Shown: positions 12,571 through 24,164 of the stretch, piece by piece
How positions within the stretch are numbered: the first letter of the stretch is position 1
Layout of the letters: each line of letters starts with the position of its first letter
Origin: Carallia brachiata
Taxonomy: Eukaryota > Streptophyta > Magnoliopsida > Malpighiales > Rhizophoraceae
Direction of reading: 5' to 3'
Assembly (NCBI GenBank): GCA_021464245.1
Contig: JADCRB010000018.1
Location: 1,590,213 to 1,654,212, forward strand
Length of the DNA: 64,000 nucleotides
Notes under the pieces: model-generated
Told to the model about the DNA's origin: nothing
Database searches by the model: none
Seen by the model: only the letters and a program-made list of their open reading frames with translations
Translations under genes and position numbers: made by a program

Positions 12571-13785
12571 GTAACTATTGGGTATTATAAAACAAGGTAA
12601 ATTAAATGAAATTTGTAGCCGACATCACGGTCTTTCTTTGAAAAATAATGAAACCTGAAAAAAAAAATCCCAAATAATGAGATTCAAAAATATTTAATTG
12701 GTCGGGTCTCTTAATGAAAAAAAAAAATACTGACGTAGGTTCTATGGAGCACACTTTGCTGTCAGCGTAAGATCTTCACAAAACATTGGTATATTGTTTT
12801 GAGTCGTATTTTTTTTCTTTTTTTAATAAATTGAACTTTTTTTTTTTTTTTTTGGAGGAAAGGTACTACAGGAACATGATTGAGCATTTCGGGTTTTATT
12901 TTCTTGCGAAAAATTCAGAGCTTAGAAGATGATAACCTGCATAATTTGCAACATGCAGATTCTCAAAAGGATGAAATATCTCATCATACTATGACATTTG
13001 ACGTAAGTGGGACAGCTAATTTAGTTTTACTTGGACGCAAATTTTCAGCCATCCTTGGTCAAGCTATTGGACCGAAGGCAACCAGCTACCAGTTTGGTAC
13101 CAAGTTCGATTTTAGGAGCATTCAAAGTAAATAAAATGAAAAGAAATAGTGCCTCACAATTCTTATAAAAAAGTATTGTAAAGAATTTAGATAGTTATCA
13201 TATATTTCAACGATAAGACAGATGTAAGTTTAGTCTTATTGTTCGCATTGACAGTACTTAAATTCAAAATTTACGGTCTGACAATATTTAGTGCTTAGCA
13301 CTAGACCACACAAAAGTTGCGGTAGCATCCACAGTAATTAGTTAGAGTATTTTAGATGCACGGATGGTGCAGCTTTGCCTACTCAATGCAAGTGAAGTAG
13401 GCCTTACTCAACAAGGCGCAGAACAGAAAGAACACCAGAAGTACGAGGACACCAAACGTAAGTAGAATGGTGATAAGGAAGTGGAAGAGATCAAGTCTTG
13501 TTTGCAAAGCAATCCAATGAAAGCTAAAGTGTCAAAATCTCCCGCCTGCTCCTCCATCATTTCTCAGCAAAGTTTTTGCTTGAAGATGCATAAATGTACA
13601 TCAGATACAAAAAAAGAAATTAATCTATTTGACGAGTCCCCCAACAACCATTAGGTGAGATATCTTCGGGTACTCGTTTTCGCCATGTTTTCCTACTTTG
13701 ATCTTGAACATAGTGCTTCTACATAGTCCATCCTGCACCACACAATTCCTTGCTCGGAAGCTTGTCAATTGGTGAACCTCGGGAA
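12571..13785. other. Intergenic and upstream region of the COBL4-like gene
   Basis: No gene supported. At about 13150-13315 lies a decayed antisense SINE whose A-box complement (CACTAGACCA, 13299-13308) matches the SINE at 1238-1474. The stretch 13330-13785 is less AT-rich and should hold the promoter and 5' leader of the gene starting at 13786. I could not fix a TATA box or start site. An open frame at 12880-13134 has no recognisable domain. Confidence 0.45.
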
Positions 13786-16140
13786 ATGGAATTCAACATG
13801 TCTGCAGACTCGTCTTGCCCAGATATTCCTTTCAGGGGGAAAGACAGCCACCAATGGCAGCGACGTTCCATATTTACTGAAGTGAAGTTCATATTATTGA
13901 CTGCTCTGCTTCTCTTGATGCTTCAACATTCCGGTAAACTTCTTAACCACAATATCCAACCTGGAAATCAGAATCTGTTCGACACTAATTGGCATTGCTT
14001 TCGTTTTCTCGATCGCAGCTGCATACGATCCATTGGATCCTAATGGGAACATAACTATCAAATGGGATGTAATGTCCTGGACACCGGACGGCTACGTGGT
14101 GAGTTACTATCCTAATCTAGTTTTTCCTTTTCGATCTTCAACGTAACTTCATGGAGGCTGCATTTCAGGAACTTGGTAAATGTAGCCATGTAAAATCAGT
14201 CTAAATAGCTTCATTCAAACAAACTAAAGACTAAATCTATATAGCTTGAAATTCAGTAGGGTACCTTAAGTAAAATTAGTCTGCCTTCGTAGCTGGAAAA
14301 CTCTTATCAGCTTAAGATTCCATGCATCAGCATCATTGAAGACCTGCTTAAGTTAAGAATATCATAGACGGCCTATCTTTTGGAAACTTAACCAGAAGGA
14401 TGACAAAGATTAATTGCGAATGGAAAGAAGCCCTGCACCTGAGGTTATCTAAATTTGCCCTTGCAGTTTTCCGGGCAATTTTCTGTGTCTCATGCTCCTG
14501 AGCATTTGTTCCCTTTTTCTGTTCCTTCCTCACCATTTCTGAGCTCTAGAGGCATACTTACTTTTTCCTAGCTCATGATTAAAGCACCAAAACATCATTC
14601 CCAGGCAGATCATAATCATTCTTCAACGAATTGAACTCTTCCAGGCTACAGTAACAATGAGCAACTTTCAAATGTACCGGCACATCATAAGCCCTGGCTG
14701 GACTCTAGGATGGTCATGGGCTAAGAAAGACGTAATATGGTCAATGGTGGGGGCTCAAACCACAGAGCAAGGAGACTGTTCCAAGTTCAAGGGAAACGTA
14801 CCACATTGCTGCAAGAAGACCCCCACAGTTGTTGACTTGCTCCCTGGAGTCCCTTACAATCAACAATTCACCAATTGTTGCAAGGGAGGTGTTGTGGCAG
14901 CATGGGGTCAGGACCCTGCAGCCGCGGTCTCGGCCTTTCAGGTTAGTGTTGGACAAGCTGGCACCTCAAATAAGACGGTGAAACTGCCGAGGAATTTCAC
15001 TCTCCTTGGTCCAGGACCTGGGTACACTTGTGGCCCTGCAAAGATAGTGCCCTCCACCCTCTTCTTCACACCCGACCATAGGCGAAAAACTCAAGCACTC
15101 AGTACGTATTTTTCTCCCCAAGATTTTCTAAATGGATCGTATTACAACATATGGTAAGGCATTCATATGATGTTTATTCCTCCTTATGCAGTGACATGGA
15201 ATGTAACATGCACTTATTCGCAATTTCTTGTCTCCAAACATCCTAGCTGCTGTGTTTCCTTCTCTTCTTTTTACAATGAGACCATCACACTTGTCCTTCC
15301 TGCGCTTGTGGTTGCCAAAACAAAAAAAACTGTGTCGTGTAAGCGAAATTTTAGTTCTGTATCACAGCTTATCTCAGTAACGAAATTTGTTTTATGCGCT
15401 AATTCTTGGACGAGAGAGTAGCTAACTTGTAAAAATGCAGGAGTAACTCAAAGGAAGCGCATAGAAAGGGAGTAAATACTCCAAGGAAGGACAATACACC
15501 GTTGCTGCAATGCACCCATCATATGTGCCCAGTCAGGGTCCACTGGCATGTGAAGGTCAATTACAGAGACTACTGGCGTGCGAAGATCGCCGTCACCAAT
15601 TTCAACTATAGGATGAACTACACTCAGTGGACACTAGTTGTTCAGCATCCCAATCTCAACAATGTCACCCAGGTCTTCAGTTTCGATTACAAGCCTCTTG
15701 TACCCTACGAGTCTGTCAGTGAGTACCTCAAAGCTTGAAGCTTTTACAGTTTCACAAAAGAAACTCACCTGCAAACCTTCTGGTTATGAAGATTCTTGTT
15801 AAAAACTCCAGGACGAAGTTACACTGATATTCGATGTTATTGACTGGTACTTGCAGATGACACCGGAATGTTTTATGGCATGAAGTATTACAACGACCTG
15901 TTAATGGAAGCTGGCCCTTTCGGAAATGTGCAGTCTGAGGTGCTTCTTCGGAAGGACAAGAACACATTCACACTGAAGCAAGGATGGGCATTTCCCAGGA
16001 AAGTCTACTTTAATGGCGACGAATGCATGCTGCCACCACCAGACACATACCCTTATCTTCCAAATTCTGCTTATGCAAATCCAGTGGCACTTTCGATAAC
16101 AGCAGCTTCGTTGTTGCTTATTTTATTATCAATGCGATGA
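13786..16140 (+). CDS. COBL4: COBRA-like protein 4 (COBL4) orthologue, with a one-base frameshift in exon 4
   Basis: GPI-anchored extracellular protein of the COBRA family; COBL4/IRX6 in Arabidopsis and BC1-type genes in grasses are needed for secondary-wall cellulose. Exons: 13786-13933, 14019-14098, 14645-15101, 15192-15338, 15441-15718, 15857-16140. With the frame corrected the protein would be about 464 residues: a hydrophobic secretion signal (FILLTALLLLML), the conserved AYDPLDP start of the mature protein, the large exon with TTEQGDC and CCKKTP, the hallmark CCVS motif, the QCTHHMCPVRVHWHVK block, and a hydrophobic GPI tail after LPNS. Exon 4 is 147 bp where phase requires 148: one T seems lost near 15290, just before the CPSCACGC motif, so as written translation stops inside intron 4. 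Everything else is intact, so an assembly error or a recent null allele are both possible. The ATG at 13786 is chosen because no upstream in-frame ATG exists; it gives an unusually long stretch (about 35 residues) before the signal core. AATAAA lies near 16496. Confidence 0.85.
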
Positions 16141-16942
16141 TCAACTTTCCACCGTGAAAATCGCAATTTCCTGGTATTCATGCAATAGATATTGCAGTGG
16201 TTTTTCAAGGCCAGGCCATTTTTCACAACAGATATACATGTTACCATCAGCTCTCATATCAGATGAGTTGATCATCCAGCTGCAGATATCCGTGAGTGAA
16301 AGAAATTCATTTCAGGTATAAATTTTGTTGAAATCCCAATGCATCGTGAACGTTTAACGTATTTTTTAATGCGCATTGTAAATTAAATCGTTCCATTGTG
16401 TCGAGTCTTTGCCATTTCAAGTACTTTTTTTAAATATAAATATGTTTTCATGTTGATCTCCCATACTTAGTATGCATATTATGTGTACCAAATATTGAAT
16501 AAATATAAATCTGCAACAACGAGCAAATATTAGTAGGAAAAGATCCATGGATTAAATTCTAAACCCTCCTCACAGCATCCTTACAACAACAGTAAAAACA
16601 TTAAATGCTATGGACATTCGACAGATAATTGCCAAGCCTTAAAGCATTAAAATACACGTAAGTACAGATTAAAAAAAAACACAAACAAAAACAAAAAAGG
16701 CGAAGCAAATGAACCTCAATTACCAAATCAAAAACAAAAAAATTATAGCTGATATATCTGGTAACAAGCTAGTGAAGCTGATCCTGTCTCGTACCTTTCT
16801 CTTGCTGCATTTTCACCTTCAACCTGATACAATGGATTGGCTTTCACTTTCAGATGTTGTTCAAACAAAATGCCTGGATTTTCTAGATTCTTAGAACAAA
16901 CAGATGGCCTTAGAGGTTTTTGCTAGCCTTGATTCATCATAT
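16141..16942. other. Convergent spacer between the COBL4-like and COBRA genes
   Basis: About 800 bp separate two stop codons that face each other, so this holds the 3' UTRs and polyadenylation sites of both genes. An AATAAA for the plus-strand gene is at about 16496-16501. No coding exon or RNA gene is seen. Confidence 0.6.
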
Positions 16943-19862
16943 TCAAGTGAAGTAGAAGATAACAGAAACTACCAATGTAATAATGAGTGAAAATTGTGAG
17001 AGAAATGTTCTAGAACTGCCATTTGGTAACCATGGGTAGGCGTCTGGAGGTGGCATCACACAATTATCACCGTTAAAATAAATCCTTCGGGGAAAAGCCC
17101 ATCCCTTTTCAAATGTGAAAGTTGATGCATCCTTTCGGAAAAGCAGCTCTGACTGTACATTCCCAAGACGGCCAGCTTGCGATAGCAAGTCATTGTAGAA
17201 CTTGACTCCCCATAACATGGCAGTATCATCTGCAAGCAGAAATTCGTTCTTATCAGACACTGAAAAAAAATGTAATGCGACATTCAAGGAAAATGATGGA
17301 GATACAGAGGAAATTTTGGCAAAGATAGTACATACTTAAACCATCATAAGGAGTTAATGGCTTGTAATTAAAGCTGAAAATCTGTGTGAGGTTATCAAAG
17401 TTGGGATGTTGCACAACTAGATTCCACTGTGTGTAGTTCATTCGGAAATTGAAATTCGTGATTGTGACCTTCACCCGCCAGTACTCCTTGTAATTGACCT
17501 TAACATGCCAATGGACTCGAATTGGACACATATGGCTGGTGCACTGGAGCAAAGGTGTATTGTCGGCTTTGCTTGGACTCGAGACAACTGAGGCTAAATG
17601 CGGAGAGTCTGGACTGTTGTACACCATTCAAGGGAAAAAAAAATGACAAGAATGCATATGAGCCGCAGAGAGAGGATAAAATTTGAAGGAAAAATGATGT
17701 GACACCATGTAAGAGAGAAAACTTACTTCACACAGGCCCCAGGTCCTGTTTTGTTGCTTTGACACCCACAACCACATGTTGGGCAACCGACTATAGTGTT
17801 ATTATAAAAGGAAGAGAGGGAAACACAGCAGGTGGGTGTCTTCTGAGCCAGAAATTGGGAATATGTGCAGGTGACATTCCAGGTCACTGCAATGAAAAAT
17901 AGGCAATAATAAGTAAACTTATGATGCTTCACCAATCCTTAAACATAATCCAAGACCGAGAAAATTACTTGCTAGTAATTATGACAATTTAGTTTGATAG
18001 TTGGTCCGAATGGACCACAATTTCGATAACAGTGTGGAGGAATTCCTATTCAACTACTAAATTTGCATTGAGTGCATCCATATTGAAATTGCACCAATGC
18101 AAACTAAAACTTACCACAAGCTAAAAATTGACACATGCAGGTTGTGGCCTTCTATACAGGTCCGACAATTAGGTATAGAAATTTCCATACAAGACGTTAG
18201 TAAATGACTTACTTAAAGCTTGAGTGACTCTCCTTTTATCAGCCGATATAAATTTAGACGCCTTCCCAACCTTTGCTGGCCCGCAGGTGTATCCAGGCCC
18301 AGGTGCTTTCAAAGTGAAATTCTTCGGCACCCTGACAGTTTTATTAGTGGTTCCAGCTTGTCCCACACTAACTTGAAAAGAGGCTACCGCAGTGGCTGGC
18401 TCCTGTGCCCATGAGTTTATCACACCTCCTTTGCAGCAATTTGCAATCTGCTGGTTATAAGGAGTTCCTGGCAATAAATCAACAACAGTGGGATCTTTTT
18501 TACAGCAATGTGGAGTGTTTCCCTTGAATCTTGAACAATCCCCTTGCTCTGTTGTTTGGCCTCCCATCATGCTCCAGATTACTTCCTTTTTCGCCCATGT
18601 CCAACCTAATGTCCAACCTGGGGCTTGAATGTGGCGGTATTGCTGGAAGTTATACATCGTAACAACTGCCTGCCAAGGACAAATGAAGAGAGTACAACAT
18701 AATTTAGAGAAACCTGGGAAAGCTTCTCAGAAAGACTTTCTGACATCGCAAGCAACAATCCTTGAAATGCTAGAATGTATTCTCCATAAAGGTGTTGTTT
18801 CTCCACAGGTGAGTTCATATTCACTTCGAGCTAGCATGGACATACTTGCCAAATCCATCATTTTACAGAAAACTACATACAACTGTGCTTACTGAATTCC
18901 TTTAAAGTGAAAATGCTAATCAAACTTAACATTAAATAAAAAGGAATGAAGTTAACCCACAGATTTAATTAGACTCTTCCTTAACTTGATCCAAAGAAAC
19001 AAAAGGACTCGAAACATTCAGAGTCACTAAATTGTGTAAGTCGCAAAATAGTAGAAAATCAAATGAGAAAACAGAAAGGTGAGGTTTTGTCACATGCTAA
19101 TACTTGGTAGTGTAAATTGCATACTGAGTGATGACTGAATCCGTATAACAGTCGGAGACACGACGATAAGAACTTACAAGATAGCCATCTGGCGTCCAGC
19201 TCATTATGTCCCATTTGATTGTGATATTCCCAGCTGGATCAAGAGGATCATAGGCTTCTGCAAACAACAATCAGAGCTTTCAGTTTCCAAGATTTACAGA
19301 ATTCCAACCTTCATATGGTACAAAAAGAACCAAAGAAGTTCTGAGTGGGACAAACATGGAAGACGAATGACTGATGCACGTTCAACATAAAAGCATTAGG
19401 AAAAGTACCCTAAAGTCCCTTATCTTCAACCTTGTGCTCGTTTTGGACAACCACAAAGCATGGATTAATGAACAAGTTAATTATAGGCCACATCTGATAG
19501 ACCAATTCAATGAACATTCCATGACGAAATGCTTAAAGATCCCAACTTGAAACTGTTAAAAGAAAACCAATTTCTTTTTCATTCAATTTTCACCAAAACG
19601 TGGACAAAAAATTGCCAATAATTCAAGATTCTACCGATACCAATGACTTCTGCTAGCAAACAACCAACCACGCCTCAATTAAGCGAGACCCAAGTCTTAA
19701 AAAATGCAAAGAGTGTCAAAGATGCAAGATTGAAGAGCGTAGGAAATCAAAAAACACACCTGTAGAACTGAAAGTGAAGCAAGAAAGCAAGAACACAAGC
19801 AAGATGGTGAAAGTGCTAAGCTTGGCAATGGATCCCGTGACTGATGGGAAGTGAAACGCCAT
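16943..19862 (-). CDS. COB: COBRA (COB) GPI-anchored protein
   Basis: COBRA controls oriented cell expansion by organising cellulose microfibrils at the plasma membrane and wall. Exons on the minus strand: 19862-19760, 19257-19178, 18669-18213, 17886-17727, 17613-17336, 17229-16943; every junction keeps frame, giving 454 residues, about the length of Arabidopsis COB. Visible parts: signal peptide (MAFHFPSV..., core ILLVFLLSC), mature start EAYDPLDPAGNITIKWD, TTEQGDC, CCKKDPTVVDLLPG, the CCVS motif followed by a cysteine-rich CPTCGCGC stretch, PDSPHLASVV, MCPIRVHWHVK, and a C-terminal cleavable hydrophobic tail after LPNGSSR for GPI addition. Residues in the last two exons (DTAMLWGVKFYND, PPPDAYPWLPNG) place it in the COB/COBL1/COBL2 clade and not with COBL4. 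Its position beside CstF50 and PNM1 matches At5g60920. The start is AGAAATGGCG, with a 5-codon upstream ORF in the leader. Confidence 0.93.
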
Positions 19863-19944
19863 TTCTTGATACAGACTTTTTTTTTTTTTTTTTTTTACTT
19901 TTTCTCCCTTTCTTTTGGTGAATGCGATGCTTATGCTTCTTGGA

Positions 19945-19962
19945 TTACCTCAAGATCTGCAT
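19945..19962 (-). promoter_or_regulatory. Five-codon upstream ORF in the COB leader
   Basis: On the minus strand, ATG at 19962-19960 opens a frame ending at TAA 19947-19945, about 80 bases before the COB start codon and within the inferred leader. It would encode MQILR. It would be translated only if transcription starts upstream, as the TATA-like motif at 20031-20038 suggests. A minimal upstream ORF of this kind usually lowers translation of the main frame; that effect is inferred. Confidence 0.4.
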
Positions 19963-20030
19963 CGGAAAGAGAGAAAGAAAGAGGGAGAGAAAGTGGTCAT
20001 CGCTTAATCACATGCCCAATGAGATTCGTC

Positions 20031-20038
20031 TTATAAAT
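20031..20038 (-). promoter_or_regulatory. TATA-like box of the COB gene
   Basis: Reading the minus strand, ATTTATAA lies about 170 bases upstream of the COB ATG. Downstream of it comes a pyrimidine-rich stretch (CTTTCTCTCCCTCTTTC..., about 19964-19994), like the CT-rich leaders and Y-patches of plant promoters. This would give a leader of about 140 bases. Inferred from sequence only. Confidence 0.4.
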
Positions 20039-20063
20039 GCCTGTGTGTGTCCCCAGTTACTAA

Positions 20064-20313
20064 TAGTGTGTTTAGAGTGACGAAGAAGAGTGTGCAAAAG
20101 AAATGAATAAAAAAAAATAGTTGTGATAAAATAAAATTATTAAAGTAAATATAAAAATTAAAAATATATAAAAAAATAAATAATAATTTGTGAGAAAAAA
20201 AATAATGAAAAAAATAAATTATTTAGGGAAGTAGAGAAAAAGAAAAATAATAAAAAAATGATAAATAAAATTATTTTCTTTCGCTAACTAAGGAAAGCAA
20301 GACAAACACAGCG
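20064..20313. mobile_element. Short MITE-like element upstream of COB (250 bp)
   Basis: The stretch is flanked by TAA on both sides (20061-20063 and 20314-20316), the target preference of PIF/Harbinger elements. Its ends are similar when inverted (TAGTGTGTTTAGAGTGA left; CGCTGTGTTTGTCTTGC for the right end reversed), with a shared TGTGTTT core. The interior is AT-rich and non-coding. It lies just upstream of the COB TATA-like box, so it may have altered that promoter. Confidence 0.45.
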
Positions 20314-20316
20314 TAA

Positions 20317-23300
20317 GAAATGAGTCCTCCGCCCTGGTATAATGGTAAGTTTAACATGTTGATTGTGAGTTTCGGATTTAAGTGTTATCAAAAGATTTCG
20401 TGAATTGAAGTTGAGTATTTATTCAATTGGTTGAAAGGTCGTCTCTTAATTAGTAGGTGAAGGTTTAAATCTTATTAAATCTTATTTCTCATTTTTTAAA
20501 TATTTAATAAGATTTTTTATAAAAAAAAAAAGATTTGGTGAACTAAACTTACTTATTTACTGTTCTTTATGCTATACATAATTATTTATATAGGATGCTT
20601 CTTCTTGAACACAGACACCGGACTGTTGTGACATCGCAACCACTTTCTCGTTTATTTAAAAATAATAATAAAACAAAAAGACTAATGTCGGCTGATCGTT
20701 GAATTACAAAAATACCCTTTACGCAGGTGCCCTTCAACCGTAAATGAGTGGCAAATGAACTGGATAGGGAAAATGGGGAAAATGGGTTTCTTGCTTGCTT
20801 GCTTAAGAAATGGTGTCATTGGATAAACAAAATCTAAATCAAACTTTTGTAGGAAAGTCATAAACAAAGCTCTCTTGTAATTGCTATGATCATACAATCC
20901 TTATTTTTGGTGGGTAAATTTTATTACTAATCAGATAGTTTGTTAGCTACTCTTTCAGGCAATCTTCACGCTTTTACTGAAAAAAAAAAAGGAGTTAGGT
21001 GAATCTTAATTTGGAACACCTCTTTAGGCATTGTAGGTGGCCAAGAGGCTAAATGATAAAGAAACAGCTTGTTGGTTTTTCTAAAGAAAGTATCCCGAAA
21101 AGAGTGATTGACCCGCATTACTTGTTTCATAAGTTTGGTACCCATACTTTAAGCAAATAAGAAAAATGAAAATCTAAGTAAACACCAAACACCTAGTTTC
21201 TGAATCATGTCAATTGCAAAAAATTTCTTCAAGCCAAGAAAGAGAAACGTTTCTTACATGTTCATGGGAAGTTATGCCCCTCACTTTTCTAGTCCACTTA
21301 CATGAAGTAAAAAATAGAGCTTTTTTTTTATAAAATACTTAAAATGATTAATAGTAAATCTGTTAGCAAAAAGAGACTTACAGTTTATAAATATTGTAGA
21401 TAAATTTAAAAATACCGTAAGGGAACATATTTCTCCATAATTCTCATTTAATATGAGTATATCGAATCTCAACTTCTCTTAAGGCCATGAAAATCTTGTA
21501 CCAGCGGAAGGAACTCGGCTGGGTAAAAAGAGCTTTTAGCTTTATTTTTGTCTTTCCATCAGTGCGTACATGTCTTCGTAGCTTCTCAACAGAGGGGTCA
21601 ATGTTCACTCCTTTCAGGGACAAACTTGGAATTTGAGGCCCCGGGATTCTTCCCGTGTGGGTCACTTGAAGCAAAAAAAAACATATAATTAATAGGATAA
21701 GAAAAACCAAGACTATAATCCAACAGAAAAGGACGGTAATTGGATAGAGCAGTCGCGGTGGACCATGATGCATTGAATTGCATTTCTCTTATTCCCATCC
21801 CTTCGTCTCGCTGTCGGTGGGCATAAAAACGAAAGATGTGGTTGCCATTTTTTTTTTTTTGTCTATCAAATTAGTAACTTAGTGGTAAAAAAAAGGAATA
21901 GTGAAGCTCGAGACCTGTGGATTGAGGATATTCCCAAACCTACGAATTGAAGACACAAGCCTCTAACAATGGCAGCAGATTGGAGACAGAACCACAAACT
22001 TAAGAATTGGAGACATAAGCCTCTAACAAGTGCAGCAACTGCTACACCCCTCGTGGCTGGCTTAGTGTGCACTAGGCAAGAGGGACCGATTTGGGGTTTT
22101 CTTGATAATCTTCCTCTCCAACCACCATATTCGAATAATTTTTGTAATCTCAATTATATCAGCTCCTGTCCTTTATTGAATTCTTTTTGCTTCTTCGTTG
22201 ATTAATCAAATTCTTTTTTTTAATAGTTGATAATTGACATTTGCTAATCCCGCTGTCGTTAGGCAATCACCTTCTTACCAAGAAGTTACCGAATAATTTA
22301 TCTCTTTAATCATTTGTTAAGCATAGATTTATAAGGTTTCTTGTGCCACCCATATCATTAAAACATTGCAATGATTGGCTTGCAACGTACAACTATTTGG
22401 AGTGAAAATTTATCAGAAATGATAGTTTAGTGATATTTTATTATATTATTTTTAACATTAATTTAGATTTGAGTCTTTATATATGTGTTCTTTCATTATG
22501 TGTAATATTAAGTGTATGTATGATATATAACTTCAAGATTCGCTAACACTATAGTTAAAGTTGAAGAGTAGTTTCAAGTTTAGTAGTATTCTGATAATAA
22601 GTTTTTTTTATAAAAAAAGTTGAATGATGACACTAACAACAAAAAAATCAGCTTCTACTAAAGAACTAAAAATCTGATGACCGTCATATTTATGAAGTAA
22701 TTTTTTAGTTGTTAAAAAAAAAAAACTGCTACGAATGAAGCTCATGAGTGCAATATTTGGGACATCTTTAAAATATCAACTCCATTTCTCATTATTTTTA
22801 ATTGCGTCAAAAGGCACAAGCACCTAACTGCTTTTTAAACTTCTTAAGAAAGGGAAACATTTCTAAAGTCGCCATTTGTTTCACTGAAAAGAAAAGAGGA
22901 TTTGTACTTTCAACTAATTACACCCAAATATTTCCTGTGGTATATTCTGTACTAAAATTTTAGGCTTTCTTGTCTCATATGGTTAAAATTTTATTGTCAA
23001 TTCACAATAAAAAATACAAAATTATGACAAATATAATTTTAATATTTTTTCAAAAAATTATGCTATGTTTCAATATATATATTTTTTTACTGGACGTCAG
23101 CTTTCCCCGAGATTTTAATTTTGAAGGGACCATGATATTTAAACTTGGAATTAAGTCGCCAAAACAGTTTTTATTTCTAAGGCCTAATGAATACTAAACA
23201 GTAAACATAAATTTATGGATGATATTGGATCTTACATCTGACTTATAGTTAACTCACTATTTTCAAATTCAACTAGGCCCAAAGAAACCTTTTTGTTAAT

Positions 23301-24164
23301 TGCTAAAGTGTCAAGAAGAATTGATAGAAACGAAAGAAAAAAAAAAGAAAGTTATTGACATGTTCTTTAAACCGTCTAGAAATTTGCATATCAAAAACAA
23401 AAACCAACCAAACCATGGTATCGTCATTTTTCTTTTTCTTTTTTTTTTTAGATATAAAAGAGATTAAGAATCTAAACATAATCTCTCAATTAATTATATT
23501 AAAAGCACGTACCAACTATTATATTTCATACTCGAGTGAAAAGAGACATGACCTCACCTTCCCCCTCTTTTTTTTCGTTTTTTTGTCCTGCCCTCCTCTT
23601 CTAATGTAATCTGATCAATACTGCAGCCCAAAAACAAAAAAAACAAAATCATCGTATTTTTTTTTAATTTACAAAAAACCTTAATAAACATATAAAAAAA
23701 AAGAGAGAATGAAATTAGTGAAAGTTGAACCCCCTCACCTCATTGTTGAGTGATATTTTTTTTTTGATTTGAGACCGTCTAGTATCTAATTCAATGAATT
23801 AACTAATCTGAATCGATCTAAATAAGATCTCAAAAAATAATAAGACCTCATTGTTAAGGATACTCTTTTTAATCATTAGAGTAACTTCCAACAACAGTTT
23901 GGGAATGAAATCATCATATTGGGTCCATCGGGCTAATAGGCCCAAATAAAAGAGAGTTCCTTCCATTCCATTCCATTGTCAAGGAAGCAGGAAAGTGGTA
24001 AAATCCGACCTGGTCGACAATTTCTCTTCAGCAACTACACGCACTGTGGAGCACTCAAGCCCACCGCAAGCCGTTTGCTGCGGAGGTTTTTTTGTTAGGA
24101 TTTCAGAGGGTGCAGAAAGAAAAAAAAGAAGGGGAGATTTTCATTTTCTCTTTTTCGTTGAATA
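20317..24164. other. Gene-poor spacer between COB and CstF50
   Basis: Arabidopsis has, as I recall, a kinesin gene between COB and CstF50; none is seen here. At 20333-20531 a tRNA-like start (CTGGTATAATGGTAAG) and a tail TTTAATAAGATTTTTTATA plus A-run look like an old SINE, and a related tail occurs at about 31470-31545. At about 21938-22021 a 60-bp unit containing AAGCCTCTAACAA is repeated in tandem. The last 250 bp should hold the CstF50 promoter and leader. Confidence 0.45.
21444..21773 (-). other. Open frame with one membrane segment, possibly a LEA2/NHL-like relic
   Basis: A true ATG (21773-21771) opens a 109-residue frame with a short N-terminus (MHHGPPRLLYPI), one strong hydrophobic segment (VLFCWIIVLVFLILLIICFF) and then IPSLSLKGVNID. 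This layout recalls the start of LEA2/NDR1-HIN1-like proteins, a basic tail followed by one membrane span and a beta-rich domain. The domain does not continue, so a truncated relic is the best guess, and a chance frame is also possible. Confidence 0.25.

Noticed and set aside
13750..13785. Earlier start for the COBL4-like protein at 13750
   Set aside because: The codon there is TTG; the first in-frame ATG is at 13786.
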